A DNA stretch of 64,000 nucleotides. Source: Ancylostoma caninum. Lineage: Eukaryota; Nematoda; Chromadorea; Rhabditida; Ancylostomatidae. The translations under genes and the position numbers were made by a program. Shown here piece after piece: positions 32,701-42,434 of the stretch; within the stretch, counting starts at the first letter, position 1; each line of letters opens with the position of its first letter. Under the pieces are notes generated by a model. The model was not told where the DNA came from. It searched no databases and saw only the letters and a program-made list of their open reading frames with translations. Location: positions 558,001-622,000 of the forward strand of contig JBAJFG010000454.1 of assembly GCA_037903475.1 (NCBI GenBank), read 5' to 3'.

Positions 32701-35700
32701 AAATCCTATAAATACTTTCCAACAAATTTACTCCCTACTTTCTATATTACTAGTGCTGCCAAATCCGCTTATTGTCAGCTAATGCTTCTGCTTCCACTGT
32801 TATGGCAAAAACTTTATTTGTAGTGTGTTTCACCGAGGAACATAGTTGCGAAGATATTAGAGAAAGAGAGGACGCGAGAAATAGTGTAGTACTTGGAGAC
32901 GCACGCGAGAAATGCAGGTCGTTGGCACAAATACTCAACTATCGCCGTTCTTGGAACAATTTCAATGCTTGATCCCCGCTAACTCACCTCAAATCTGTTT
33001 TTTTTTTTGTGCCGCACTGTCTAGTATTGATTCTTTACTTGAGTTATCTTACTGTTTATTGAGCCCATGAATAAATAAATAAATAAATCAATAAATAAAT
33101 AAATAAGAAAAGCATATATTCAACATCACCCCCACCACTCTCAAACCCCACTATTCTCTCCCCGTTGACTCTAACTGAAAGTTCTTCGTCTAATACCCTC
33201 AAACCTCGCCTCAACGAGTTTCGCGCACTTCTGTGTCCTCGAAAAACCGCCTAATTTTGGGCAATTTCCCCTTTTTCGGGTGAATTAAGATGAACGGGTA
33301 AGGGAGGGGTGGCGGAATAAGTGTGACTCGTCTAAAAAATAGCTGCAGTACCGGATCCTTTAGAGTAGCGGTTAATTACTGCACGGTACAGGTGTACGAA
33401 TGAATAACTCCCGGAGGTCGACCTGATTGATCCCGGCGGTTCAATCAAATGTTCCCTAGAAAAACTTTGCTAGGGTTGTCGACGGAATGAGGTCGATAGC
33501 CGAAAAACACGTGCTCGTAGTTGATCGGAGATTGCAATCAAGATATTCGCCTTGGATTCGACGTCGGGTTAGTGAGGTATGTGTGTCAAAAATTAGAAAG
33601 GATTTGATTCCTAGCAGGTAAAACATTACCACGAAGCAAAAAACTGCGGTAATCAAGAAGACGAGAACCACTCATATCCATCTTACATAAGAATTAAAAA
33701 TTTTCCGAACTTTACTCATTTTCAACCAACTCAGGGCCTTTTGCATCATTGATATTATCCGAGATAGAAGTGTTAAGGTCCATGCTATGGGTGGGTAAAA
33801 TTGGTATGTGTTAAAATATTTAACCTGGGCAACCCCAATGATGTATGCGGTCCCAGATCACCCATTTTACCTAGCTAACCTGACATGCATCATTGACATG
33901 ACCCAGGGTAAATACGTTGACGCCCATGTTAACAATGGCAAATTGGTGTGGTGCTAACACTCTTACCTGGATAATCTAAATGACGCATGCTGCCTGTAAT
34001 CAAAAAATTACTGGTAAATCACGAAAGTCAGAGTCATTCGTGAGCATGATGAGAGCAACAGGAAATTCATGCGTCCTTTGAAGAGTGCATGTTTTGCGCC
34101 ACCTGAACTGCAAGAAGGCTCAGGTGTATGAACCCCTGTAGGCAATGAGTACGAAGAAGTAAGAACAGTGAAAGTGCAAGGAATTGTGCCTCTAAAATAG
34201 TTTCAATGGGAACTGCACTTAGGTGCAATTTCCAATGCTCCATACACCATTAATATCACGGAGAATTCCACCGAAAACCCGTAGCTCGGGGGAGGGAAAA
34301 TTTGGGGTCTTTGCTAAGAATTTTAACTGGACGAACAACGTTTTAAGGAAAAAGTTATGGAAAAATATTATAATTCTTATTACTTACTTATTTGTTTGAA
34401 AACACCCTAGGGTGTGCATAAAAACATTATGATAGTATTATAATTCGGACAAATTTTGTGAAGGACCGCAGCAGAACGAAATCTCGATCATGTGGTTAAG
34501 GAGCGAGAGACGCAGAGAAAAACGCACAGAGAAGCAGCAGCAGAACGGTGTAAAAAACGGAGCAAAAAGGCAGCAGCAGCTATTCTGAAGGACCGAAAGT
34601 CACCGATCGGTTCTTCAGGTTTTCAGCTGCGGTGTTTCCGAAAATTTGTCTGAGAACATTAGTGAAGGCAAAAATACCCAAATATTTACTAACCAGGAGA
34701 TCAAACATGAGAACCTCACGGTAAACTAGAGAGTTCTGAGGTGGCATTCATCACTGGGAATAGAGGAAGGGTATGAGGTCCCAAGATAAAGCTGGGGTAA
34801 ATGTTGAAGTGGCATTCATGACGCTTTACCTAAAAGGATTATATTTACCCAGCAGTTACGATTACATGGCGCCTACACCGTATCTACGTCAATAGCAGAC
34901 AGATAAACTTTACCTCTACGTTTACCCTATGGTCTCACGACAAACTTTATGATGAATGCCAAAAACGGTAAACATTGGGGGTAACCGTGACTACCCAGGG
35001 GTGACCCAATGACAATTGCCACCATTGAATACTTTCAACACTTGAAGTAGTTATTCCAATGGGGTCAGTCCCCGATAAAGTCCCTCACTTGACTTCATAG
35101 CCAGCACAATGGCAAAACGGCGATAAACGTGCAGTATTTCACAGCTAACCGACGGCACATGTGATAAAACACTGCTGTTCCCATAATCAATGGAAAAACT
35201 GAAACGGAAGCTGCGTCATGAAAGGCATTCAAATAGCATGGCTTATTAAAACGCACAAATCACAGAAAACACGTACAAAGCACAGTGTAAACTCATTTGC
35301 AAAACTCATGTGGGACTTCTTATATATAAGAGATAGCGTAAAAAGCCACAAGACGGTATGAAAAGCTGTAAAATGGGCATTTTGTAGGAATCCAGGAAGT
35401 CATGTGCATAGAACGACATGAAGATCAAGGCAATTGTTCCATAGCAACAAAAATCACGATCCAGGCGCACCATTGAGATGACCCGCGGTAAGCTTGTCGG
35501 CGCACGTATTAACGATGGGTAAATTCGTATGGCAGTAACCCGTTTACCCTGGGTAATCTCAGTTATCCCAGGGCCTGGATCAATCATTGGGATTACTCTA
35601 CTCATTACTGCGACTAAAAATTTTAAAATTCCCGAGCTTACCCATTTTTAACATTGACGTTATAACGTTTACCTTGGGTATACCCAATGCTGCATGTCAG

Positions 35701-36231
35701 CGTGGAATGTTTCACGAGGGCCAGTTAGGGTTTTAATGTCAAATTTCTCTTGGGGAAGAAGGGGGGGGGGGTGAGAAGGTTGGCATCATAGGGATAGGAA
35801 ATGGTATGGCAGAAAAAAAAATTATTTAGCAAACCAAATTTTAGGACTAGAAAATGCGAGAAGATAGTGGTAGAAATAAGGAAGCGCAGGAAAAAGGGAA
35901 AATTTGAAGAAAGAAAGCAATATAAGTGACGGTGAGAGGAAGACCTTCATAGAAAGAAGGAGCAGAAGACGTAGAAAAAATCAAAATGGAAAAAAGTAGA
36001 AGCTAAAGTTGGGTGCTTAAAATAAAATAAACGAACAGTTCTGGAAGAATCAGATATTAAACGAAAAAAGGGAGGAGACAACGGATAAACTAACAAATCA
36101 ACAAACAAGTAAATAAATAAGCGCAAATAAATACGACTCACCTCATTGCAAATGTAACTTTGACGAGATGATGACGTCACAAGAACAAAGTAACCTAGGA
36201 ATACGAGCCACACCTGCGGCAGCATGCCCAT
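26773..36231 (-). CDS. unrecognised type I membrane protein, 204 residues
   Basis: Four exons join in frame: 36142-36231, 29789-29939, 29583-29723 and 26773-27005 (615 nt with stop). Exon 1 has a signal peptide (MGMLPQVWLVFLGYFVLVTS). The predicted ectodomain has eight cysteines (residues 28, 36, 38, 41, 61, 82, 88, 106), including a tight C-x-C-x-x-C cluster, and two N-glycosylation sequons (NDT at 66, NDS at 120). One membrane helix spans about 140-160 (ALLVAVVLAAFILLILLLIYF), followed by a basic cytoplasmic tail of about 44 residues ending TRII. Phases 0, 1 and 1 match at all three junctions, and acceptors are TTAG, TTTTTTCAG and TTTTTCAG. Intron 1 is 6.2 kb and repeat-filled, so an extra in-frame exon there cannot be excluded. 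I do not recognise the family. The even cysteine count supports a disulfide-bonded surface or secretory-pathway protein. Confidence 0.62.
27140..28260. repeat. cluster of GGGTAA palindromes in tandem
   Basis: At least five palindromes of about 100-110 bp, each with a left arm like GAGATTACCCAGGGTAAACG and a right arm like GTTTACCCTGGGTAATCTCA, around a short centre containing GTTAACGATGGGTAAATTTG. Between them are blocks of about 110 bp starting near CTAACCCTCGCC and including AACATGTTTACCCATATG and CTACCCATGGGTAA. This gives a composite tandem unit of roughly 220-350 bp. It lies in the last intron of the 204-residue membrane protein gene. Confidence 0.85.
28519..28620. mobile_element. TGGCGGACGCAG-type element end
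   Basis: CAGTGGCGGACGCAGAAAGT followed by GAGCGGGA and an AT-rich stretch, GGAAAATAAAATCAATAAAA. The same end, inverted, closes the element at 58734-58922. The partner end of this copy was not located. Confidence 0.5.
31030..31315. repeat. dispersed repeat, copy 2 (copy 1 at 6545-6850)
   Basis: Starts GTACTTGGAATGTTCCAAAA and runs through CAGTTTGCTGGAGCA, GATCGGACAGGTCAAGACT and CATCAGCGTGG, matching the first copy in order. Non-coding. Confidence 0.6.
33060..33106. repeat. AATA microsatellite
   Basis: About eleven AATA units with one AATC interruption, in intron 1 of the membrane protein gene. Confidence 0.9.
33735..33995. repeat. two GGGTAA palindromes
   Basis: Two diverged copies of the palindrome family in succession (about 33738-33850 and 33885-33990), each bounded by GCATCATTGA-like left and AATGATGTATGC-like right ends. 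Confidence 0.7.
34735..35030. mobile_element. possible inverted-repeat element
   Basis: GAGGTGGCATTCATCACTGGG at the left faces CCCAATGACAATTGCCACC at the right, with further mirrored GGTAAA and TTTACC blocks inside. The arms are imperfect. Confidence 0.4.
35470..35705. repeat. GGGTAA palindromes, one full and one partial
   Basis: A full copy at about 35475-35580 (right arm CGTTTACCCTGGGTAATCTC) is followed by a second partial copy with right arm AACGTTTACCTTGGGTATAC. Confidence 0.75.
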
Positions 36232-36768
36232 CACACATCGAAGACGCTGGGTTGCAGATCTCGCACAGGCACCGCCCCCACCATTACCGTAATTGACCGC
36301 TGACGACGGGGTACGCCTGTAAATACAGAAGGATGCGCCAGGAAGTGAACACCGGCCCACAGGCTCTGAGAGGGACAGCATGGCTCTTTTATTAGAAGAT
36401 TTAATTTTGTTCTGGAGATGATTTCCTGAAAGATTTGACCACGCCCACATGGCGATTACTAATCTCTCGGTTATGTATGTTGATTTTCAAATGATCTGAT
36501 ACTGTCTAGCCTAAGCACGAGCAGTTATTTTGCATAAATTCCACTAAAATGTAAAGTAAAAGATAGAGCAAAAACGAAGTACATAAGTAGATCATAAGTA
36601 GATCACTATACTGGTGACCGCATAAAAATCGAATAAATCTCTTCTTATTTTTTTCATTCAGGAATAGACGCAACGAATCCAAACGTTCAAAAAAAGAGAC
36701 TTAAATGTCTTCCTATCATATCTAAAGAATTGAATTGCTCTCTTTTTTTTCAAAAATCCGAATTATAA

Positions 36769-37199
36769 ACTTATTCGAAGTCGAATTTTCGAATATCGAA
36801 TAAGTAGATGGGTTTTTAATACATTATTCGGTCCTAGGTATATAAACCCCGGGTCCCAATCAAGGCTCATTTTATAGAAACCACTCCTCCCTTACCGAGG
36901 AGATGTAAATTCGAGGGGATTCTGCTCGAATCCACGGAATTTGCCAAAATCAAGCATATTTTGCCTATTTTTGCTTTTTTTTGTGGGAACATATTCCGAA
37001 AAAAATCCATGAAGAATAGGGGGATTTGGTTACGTTTACCCACCTGGGGTTTCTCTAGTTGACAAATAACGCCCATTAACAGTTAAAGTTGAGGTAGATC
37101 TGTATAAGTTGCCTTTGAACTATAGTTAGGACCGAATAATGCATTAGATACCTATCGACTTATTCGAACTTCTAAAACTCGATATCGAATAAGTTGATA
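36769..37199. mobile_element. inverted-repeat element with TTCGAATA ends
   Basis: Left arm: CTTATTCGAAGTCGAATTTT, ATCGAATAAGTAGAT and ACATTATTCGGTCCTAGGTA. The right arm carries the complement in reverse order (TAGGACCGAATAATGCATTA, then CGACTTATTCGAACTTC and CGATATCGAATAAG). About 430 bp. The interior has no convincing coding region. It abuts the next foldback element. Confidence 0.75.
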
Positions 37200-37201
37200 G
37201 T

Positions 37202-38412
37202 TACAGTCGGGTCCGGCAGCCACTGCAAATGGGCGCCGGCGGGCGCCGGCCGCCGCCACCCTCCGGCGCCCCGGTATTAATGAGCTATAAATCACTCGAG
37301 CTTGGGAGAAAGCGAAGAAAAATACAATTTTAGTCCATAGTAGACAGAGTGCAGTGGATATGTTAAGGCTATAAAGCAGGGGACTATTTTCACAACTTTC
37401 ACGTTTTTTCATTTTTGTGATTTTCATGGGGAAAGATTTCTGAATACACAATAAGCGAAGCCAACTCTTCCATTTTCTGCTTATAGTACACTGCTTCGCG
37501 ATTACAAAAATGGCCGTTATTCTTCTATAGATGGACACAGTACTTCAGTTATCCCATCTGAATAATAAAGCTCATCCAATTCGGGATCCTCAGAAATAAT
37601 TGAAATAGGTATAAATTGTTCCATATCCATTGCGAAGTAGTTCTACCGCTGTCATTTGTCTTTCGTGGAGCAGTCCTTCACGGCGGTGTTACTCTTTCCC
37701 GCTTTCCCTCAACTTTGAAGAAGTGGTTTTTCACTATTACTTACACTATTACTATTACTTACACTTACATTTATCGTAGTTTATCTTCGAAATTTATGCA
37801 AAAAGTTGCCGGATGCCTTCCTGGACTACCCGAAGGAGATCACGGGGGACGTTCCAAGCAGTGAACCCCAAACACTGCGATACTTAACTCTGGATCTCCA
37901 ACGGAGTGGAACCAGCGATAGGGACAGATTGCAATCTGCCACTCAAGCCATCCGGGCTACTTTTTATGTTGGAGTTTGTTAGATAACTGCAGCAGTCGTA
38001 GGCAGCATACTATATGTATTTGCAAAACGGGGCACAGGGCAGGATTCGATCCCCTGACCACCACAACGTCGATCATTCGCTCAACCCACTGAGCTATGCG
38101 CGCACGCGATGCAACATACAAATAGTGTCCAATCTTACTTACACTTACACTTATCGTAGTTTATCTTAGAAATTTAGGTGAAAAGGGAGTTGGGTGGGGC
38201 CACTCCTGTGAAGCCTAAGCCTAAGCCTTAGACCCATTCTTACGCATAGGGTTAGGCTTATCTACCCTGTCTACTATGGACTAAAATTGTATTTTTCTTC
38301 GCTTTCTCCCAAGCTCGAGTGATTTATAGCTCATTAATACCGGGGCGCCGGAGGGTGGCGGCGGCCGGCGACCGCCGGCGCCCATTTGCAGTGGCTGCCG
38401 GACCCAACTGTA
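37202..38412. mobile_element. foldback element with 146-bp near-identical arms
   Basis: The arm at 37202-37347 is inverted at 38267-38412 with only about two mismatches visible. Outer ends read TACAGTCGGGTCCGGCAGCC, and both ends may be flanked by TA. Each arm holds a GC-rich GGCGCCGGCGG-type core. The interior (37348-38266) holds a SINE-like tRNA head and a pair of about 45-bp direct repeats (TTATCGTAGTTTATCTTMGA) at about 37757-37800 and 38135-38175. No transposase is encoded, so it is non-autonomous. Confidence 0.9.
37835..38108 (-). mobile_element. tRNA-like SINE inside the foldback element
   Basis: On the minus strand, from 38105, the head reads CGCATAGCTCAGTGGGTTGA (A box), then a stretch of about 35 bp, then GGGATCGAATCCTG (B box), as in a tRNA gene. 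No acceptor stem closes and there is no clean anticodon stem, so this is a tRNA-derived SINE or tRNA pseudogene rather than a working tRNA. Confidence 0.65.
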
Positions 38413-38474
38413 GGAAGTTTGAAAAGAGGGACCAATACAATCCTTCAGGAATGACACCGAGACTTTTGGGTCTA

Positions 38475-38677
38475 TAGGGAAATTTATGTTTGCTGCGTGC
38501 GTCAGTCGCATACAACCATTTTCGAAGTATTTCCGATGGAGACCAGTCAACGCGGCATGCAAATCCTAGATGAAGAGATCGCGTGCGTCTGGGCTGTGAG
38601 AGCGATGCGACTGGACCCTATTCTTCATCATATAGACGCACGCGTGTCAGTCGCACGCATCCAGTATAAATTGGCCT
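38475..38677. mobile_element. MITE, family shared with 61051-61301
   Basis: Ends GAAATTTATGTTTGCTGCGT and the complement of GCATCCAGTATAAATTGGCC, both followed inward by GCGTGCGTCAGTCGC-like sequence. The interior contains GGAGACCAGTCAACGCGGCA, also seen inverted in the other copy. This copy lies 62 bp from the foldback element. Confidence 0.8.
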
Positions 38678-38679
38678 TA

Positions 38680-40290
38680 TCTCCTCGAATCTTGGAACAT
38701 TTGAAGTATTGGGATCCATTCCTCAACGAATCATTGAATAAACTGAGATGCTTGTTTTTTATTCGTCCTTGAGTATGCTTCGAACCTTTAAAATTTGCTG
38801 AAGTAGGATGGTTTCGTAATTGGGGATGTGCTTTAGTGCTCATCAAGCTCTGACGCCGACGAGACTTCACTCTTCGAATCTTCTGCTTGGGTAGAAGTAG
38901 TGTGTTTCGTGTCAGTACGTTTTATACAACTATCGATTCTAACGATGGCCTTAATCTCATTGTTTCAAAGAAAATAAATTGATTACGACAGTTTCGTTGA
39001 CCGATTAGAAGTCAGTTCAGAAAAAAAACACTGGTTTTCCTTCGGAATCTCAGTCTCCTACTAACTTTTACACAAAATTCGCGTCACTCTGTTTGATTTC
39101 CGGATGACCACCTTTGTTCGCGCAAAAAGATAAACATCCACGAGTATCCGTGCTGCTTCAGGACGGCTCTTTCAATTCCCCCCCCCCCGACAGCCGCTTC
39201 CAAGGGAGCATCATACTGCGACGGCTCCTTGTGAAATCCGACCGCTTGCACCTGGATCACTTGCTGTCGTCCATAAAGATGGTAAATTGCGTGCACCTGG
39301 CAGCATTATAGGATGTGTTCACCGTCGTCTGTCGGATACGTTCCTGACTTTTACACACTTTTACGACATTTTTTAGCGTTCGTACTTGTACGAAATTGAT
39401 GTGTGGGAAGAGGGCGATGATAGATGATGGAGATGCAATAAAAACATCAACAGCAACAAGTATAATTTAATGCACTGCTTCTCTGCTACCTAATGGATGT
39501 TGAAAAAAGCTTTCGTGACAATTTTCCGGAAGTTACACTCTGCATTTCCAAGGAAACAGCGAGAAGAATTGGCAGAAATTTTGAGCATTGTGTCGGGTGC
39601 AAACATAACTTTGTGAGGTTCCTCCACTTGCAATTTTTACCCATCTGCAATTTTCTAGGCTGTGTATCCCAAACAATTGAAAAGCAGGTTACTTCCAGAA
39701 GTATAAGTTGAACCTCTCATTAAAAGCATTTCCTGTGACAGTTGTACAGAATTTAAAAATAAAATTAAAATGTAACTGAACAAAATCTAACTAGTATTCC
39801 ATAGAAATAGCATCTCATCCTCTCCAAATGACACTATCCAGTAGCCGAACACCAATCCAGAAGAAGATACTGTCGTGCCGTCATGCCTCATTTGTTCATC
39901 GACGTATCTCTGACCTTTTACGGTATCATGTCAGCAGATCTCATCACAGATCGTCAGAGATTAGTCTCTATCGTGTGGCCAAGAATAATCATGAGGATCC
40001 CACTAATACGCATGTCTACTCGAAGTTTGATAGGTCGTGAGGCAAACCCAATTTCGATTTTGATTTTCTGGGGTGTTCTAGACGTCTTTTTTGCGGGATC
40101 TGAGATCAGGAACTATCCTGGATTGACATTTTTTACTCCCATAGTTGCATATGCTCGTAGTGCCACACATAAAGCCCCCCGCTGAGCGATACCTGATACA
40201 ACAACAGGTCGCGTAAGAGCAACGGATGCATGACGAACCATACGGCTAAATAAACACAAGTGTTGGGAAGCTAATACAGTTACGAACGAG
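38680..40290. other. no gene recognised
   Basis: Open frames up to 100 codons occur (39883-40185 is the longest), but no domain, signal or splice structure supports them. A C-run lies at 39179-39188. Confidence 0.4.
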
Positions 40291-40295
40291 AGGTA

Positions 40296-40460
40296 CAGTC
40301 CTTGTCGAAAAGATAGAAGGATTCCGTCACTGCAGAAACGCGGCGGGACCTGAACGATGGATGCGGAGAGTAAGAGGGTCCAGTAGGTCCCACCGCGATT
40401 CTGCGACCGCGACGATATGAAACCGCACGCGCAATACGTCTATCTTTTCGACAAGGACTG
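40296..40460. mobile_element. MITE, family shared with 15129-15305
   Basis: Perfect inverted ends CAGTCCTTGTCGAAAAGATA, flanked by TA on both sides. 165 bp long, with a GGACCTGAACGATGG interior matching the other copy. Confidence 0.88.
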
Positions 40461-40635
40461 TAGATATGCACATGATTCGACTGCTTTTTGAGGGCTAAAT
40501 CAGATTGTGACCCGTGCCCACATGCCTACTGCCTATTCAGTCGGGTTTTGGATGCATAGCGTGGTTTTCAAGCTTAAAAAATTACATGGCAGAGGATGAT
40601 ATTTGATGCAGTGAGAAATCCGATGATGGCCGCCA

Positions 40636-41080
40636 GTAAAGTGGCTTTCATACATTTGCCGCGGCGGCAGTCGCCCATGGTTAAGCAAAGGCCGGCGACG
40701 TCGCGGCGGCGGCGCCGCGGCGACGTCGCCGCGACAAGAGCTTGTTTACTTTTTTGCCGCGGCGCCGCCCGGCGACGTCGCCCAGCGGCAAGCGGCAAGG
40801 AATGGTCGAGGGGGTATTTTGTCGCTGGGCGACGTTTGTCGCGGCCTCCGGTAGATGCCTGTTTTATCGCGTATACCGCGTCAATTCAACTTTAATTGTT
40901 TTTTTTAAGGTTAGATATAGAAAACTATGTATCATGTATGAAAAGCGCATATCGAGTGCTTACTGGTGTTCGCAACAGTATGAAAGCGCGGCATGCCGCT
41001 CGGCGGCAACTTTTGCCGCGCACCCACTTTTGCCGCGGCGGCGGCACCGCCGCCGCGGCAAATGTATGAAAGCCCCTTAA
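40636..41080. mobile_element. GC-rich inverted-repeat element
   Basis: Inverted ends GGCTTTCATACATTTGCCGC followed by GGCGGC-rich sequence. About 445 bp. The flanks inside the arms are nearly pure CGG/CCG blocks with GGCGACGTCGCC palindromes, around an AT-richer centre. Open frames of about 100 codons here come from composition. Confidence 0.85.
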
Positions 41081-41138
41081 TTCTCACCAAATGTTAGTTT
41101 CTGCGTTAAACCTTACTTATGGTCTGTTGTGTAGCTCA

Positions 41139-41371
41139 AAGAGGGCCGATGAAGTGACTTTGTCTGCATCTACGACCGCACTGGTTCCCTCGACCGGGGG
41201 ACGCCACAGGATGCGGCTGGAAGGAGATTTTATTAAATGGCAATAAGGGAACCTTAAAATGGAAGGAATCAGACCATAGACATATTGAAAAAAAGTGGAA
41301 AAGTCAGATCAGTTGGTCGAGACCGTGATGAGGTCGCAATTGCAGACAAAGTCACTCCATCGGCCCCTCAC
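41139..41371. mobile_element. MITE, TTGTCTGCA family, copy 1
   Basis: Inverted ends GGGCCGATGAAGTGACTTTG then TCTGCA, mirrored at 41340-41371. Related to the element at 57533-57779, which shares the CTTGTCTGCAATTACGAC core. Confidence 0.8.
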
Positions 41372-42024
41372 TGCGTTACCGGATTGTAGGTGGTGGATTG
41401 GCCGATGAGGACGTGTGGGGTACTTACCCAGATCTCACTATTTAGCCCATCTAGATCTCTTTTTGCGATAGAAACTGAAGAACATGACGTGTGCTATGAA
41501 AACCAAGATATTTAATGCCATGAAATGTGACCGTGACAACCCGTAGGTCTTTTCCCAGAGAATAGCTAAGGTTTGTCGATCAGTCCTACCCTACAGCGTT
41601 GCAGGCAATAAATTATTGGCCTAAGCTATATAACGCCAAGAAAATTCTTTCTTTCAATCATTCGTACTGGAGTTATTGATATTCGAACAGTGTGAAGGTC
41701 ATCTTGAGACATTGTGAAAGTCGACGTAAGTCTTGTTGTATCCGCCGTGAAATGCACAAACACTTAATTCGACGTCCTGGTTCAATTTTTCTGCCTGCGA
41801 TCAGAATTGTTTGTTGGAGATGGTTCTATATATACCTTGTTATTGCATTGTAAGTTAAATGTTTCCTGAAGAAAATCATAGTGAAGGGCTTTGCACAGTC
41901 CTAATTGTCGTTGATTTTGTCTACTTCACGTTTTTTTAAACTCTGCTCATCAATGTTCATTCAGCTGCAGCATTTAAAATCTTTGTGGAATTTCTACGAA
42001 ACCGATGGCTTTATAAACAAAATT
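41372..42024. other. no gene recognised
   Basis: AT-rich stretch between two MITEs upstream of the uL18m gene. Nothing recognised. Confidence 0.4.
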
Positions 42025-42245
42025 AAAAGTTCAGTCCGGTGGACAGGCGGTGTTACCGTAATTCTCAAGCTTCATAAGTCCAAACTACCCTTTCTCAACT
42101 CAAAATCAGCACTGATAGGTGATTTGACATTCGATAAAGCCTGATAAACTAGCTGGTAGTCTTCGATGTAGTAGTTACGAACCACGTTTTATTTTACGCC
42201 TGAGAATTACGGTAAGACCATTAGCTAACCGGACGGAACTTTTCA
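42025..42245. mobile_element. MITE, family shared with 4814-5030
   Basis: Ends AAAAGTTCAGTCCGGTGGAC and the complement of GCTAACCGGACGGAACTTTT, with GGTAAGACCATTAGC inside. It lies 190 bp upstream of the uL18m start codon and may overlap its promoter. Confidence 0.8.
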
Positions 42246-42424
42246 TTTTGTGCTTTATAATAGGCAGGATTGATTGCTTTTGGTTGTCGAGGAACTTTTC
42301 TGCTATACACATCCCATGGACCAAGATTTCGCCCATCTCAAACTATTACTGTTCCTTTCTACATATCATTCATTCGTTTCGTTTCTGTGCACAATTCAGC
42401 ATTATCGATTGGAAGCAGCTTTCT

Positions 42425-42433
42425 CATTTGCAG
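42425..42433 (+). promoter_or_regulatory. probable trans-splice acceptor of mrpl-18
   Basis: CATTTGCAG immediately before the start codon, with a pyrimidine-rich stretch upstream. The very short remaining leader is typical of spliced-leader genes in nematodes. Confidence 0.6.
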
Positions 42434-42434
42434 A

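Noticed and set aside
33450..33560. Minus-strand stretch RRRIQGEYLDCNLRSTTSTC as an extra exon of the 204-residue membrane protein
   Set aside because: It has cysteines and is protein-like, but the donor is poor, and exon 1 already joins exon 2 in phase without it.
35947..36450. 167-codon minus-strand frame as a single-exon gene
   Set aside because: Only its middle part (36142-36231) is used, as the signal-peptide exon. A GTGAGT donor ends it, and the rest is low-complexity intron and upstream sequence.
38035..38105. A functional tRNA gene on the minus strand
   Set aside because: A- and B-box motifs are present, but the acceptor and anticodon stems do not pair, so SINE or pseudogene is preferred.
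40596..40895. Arg/Ala-rich frames of 99-112 codons
   Set aside because: They come from CGG/CCG composition of the inverted-repeat element at 40636-41080.
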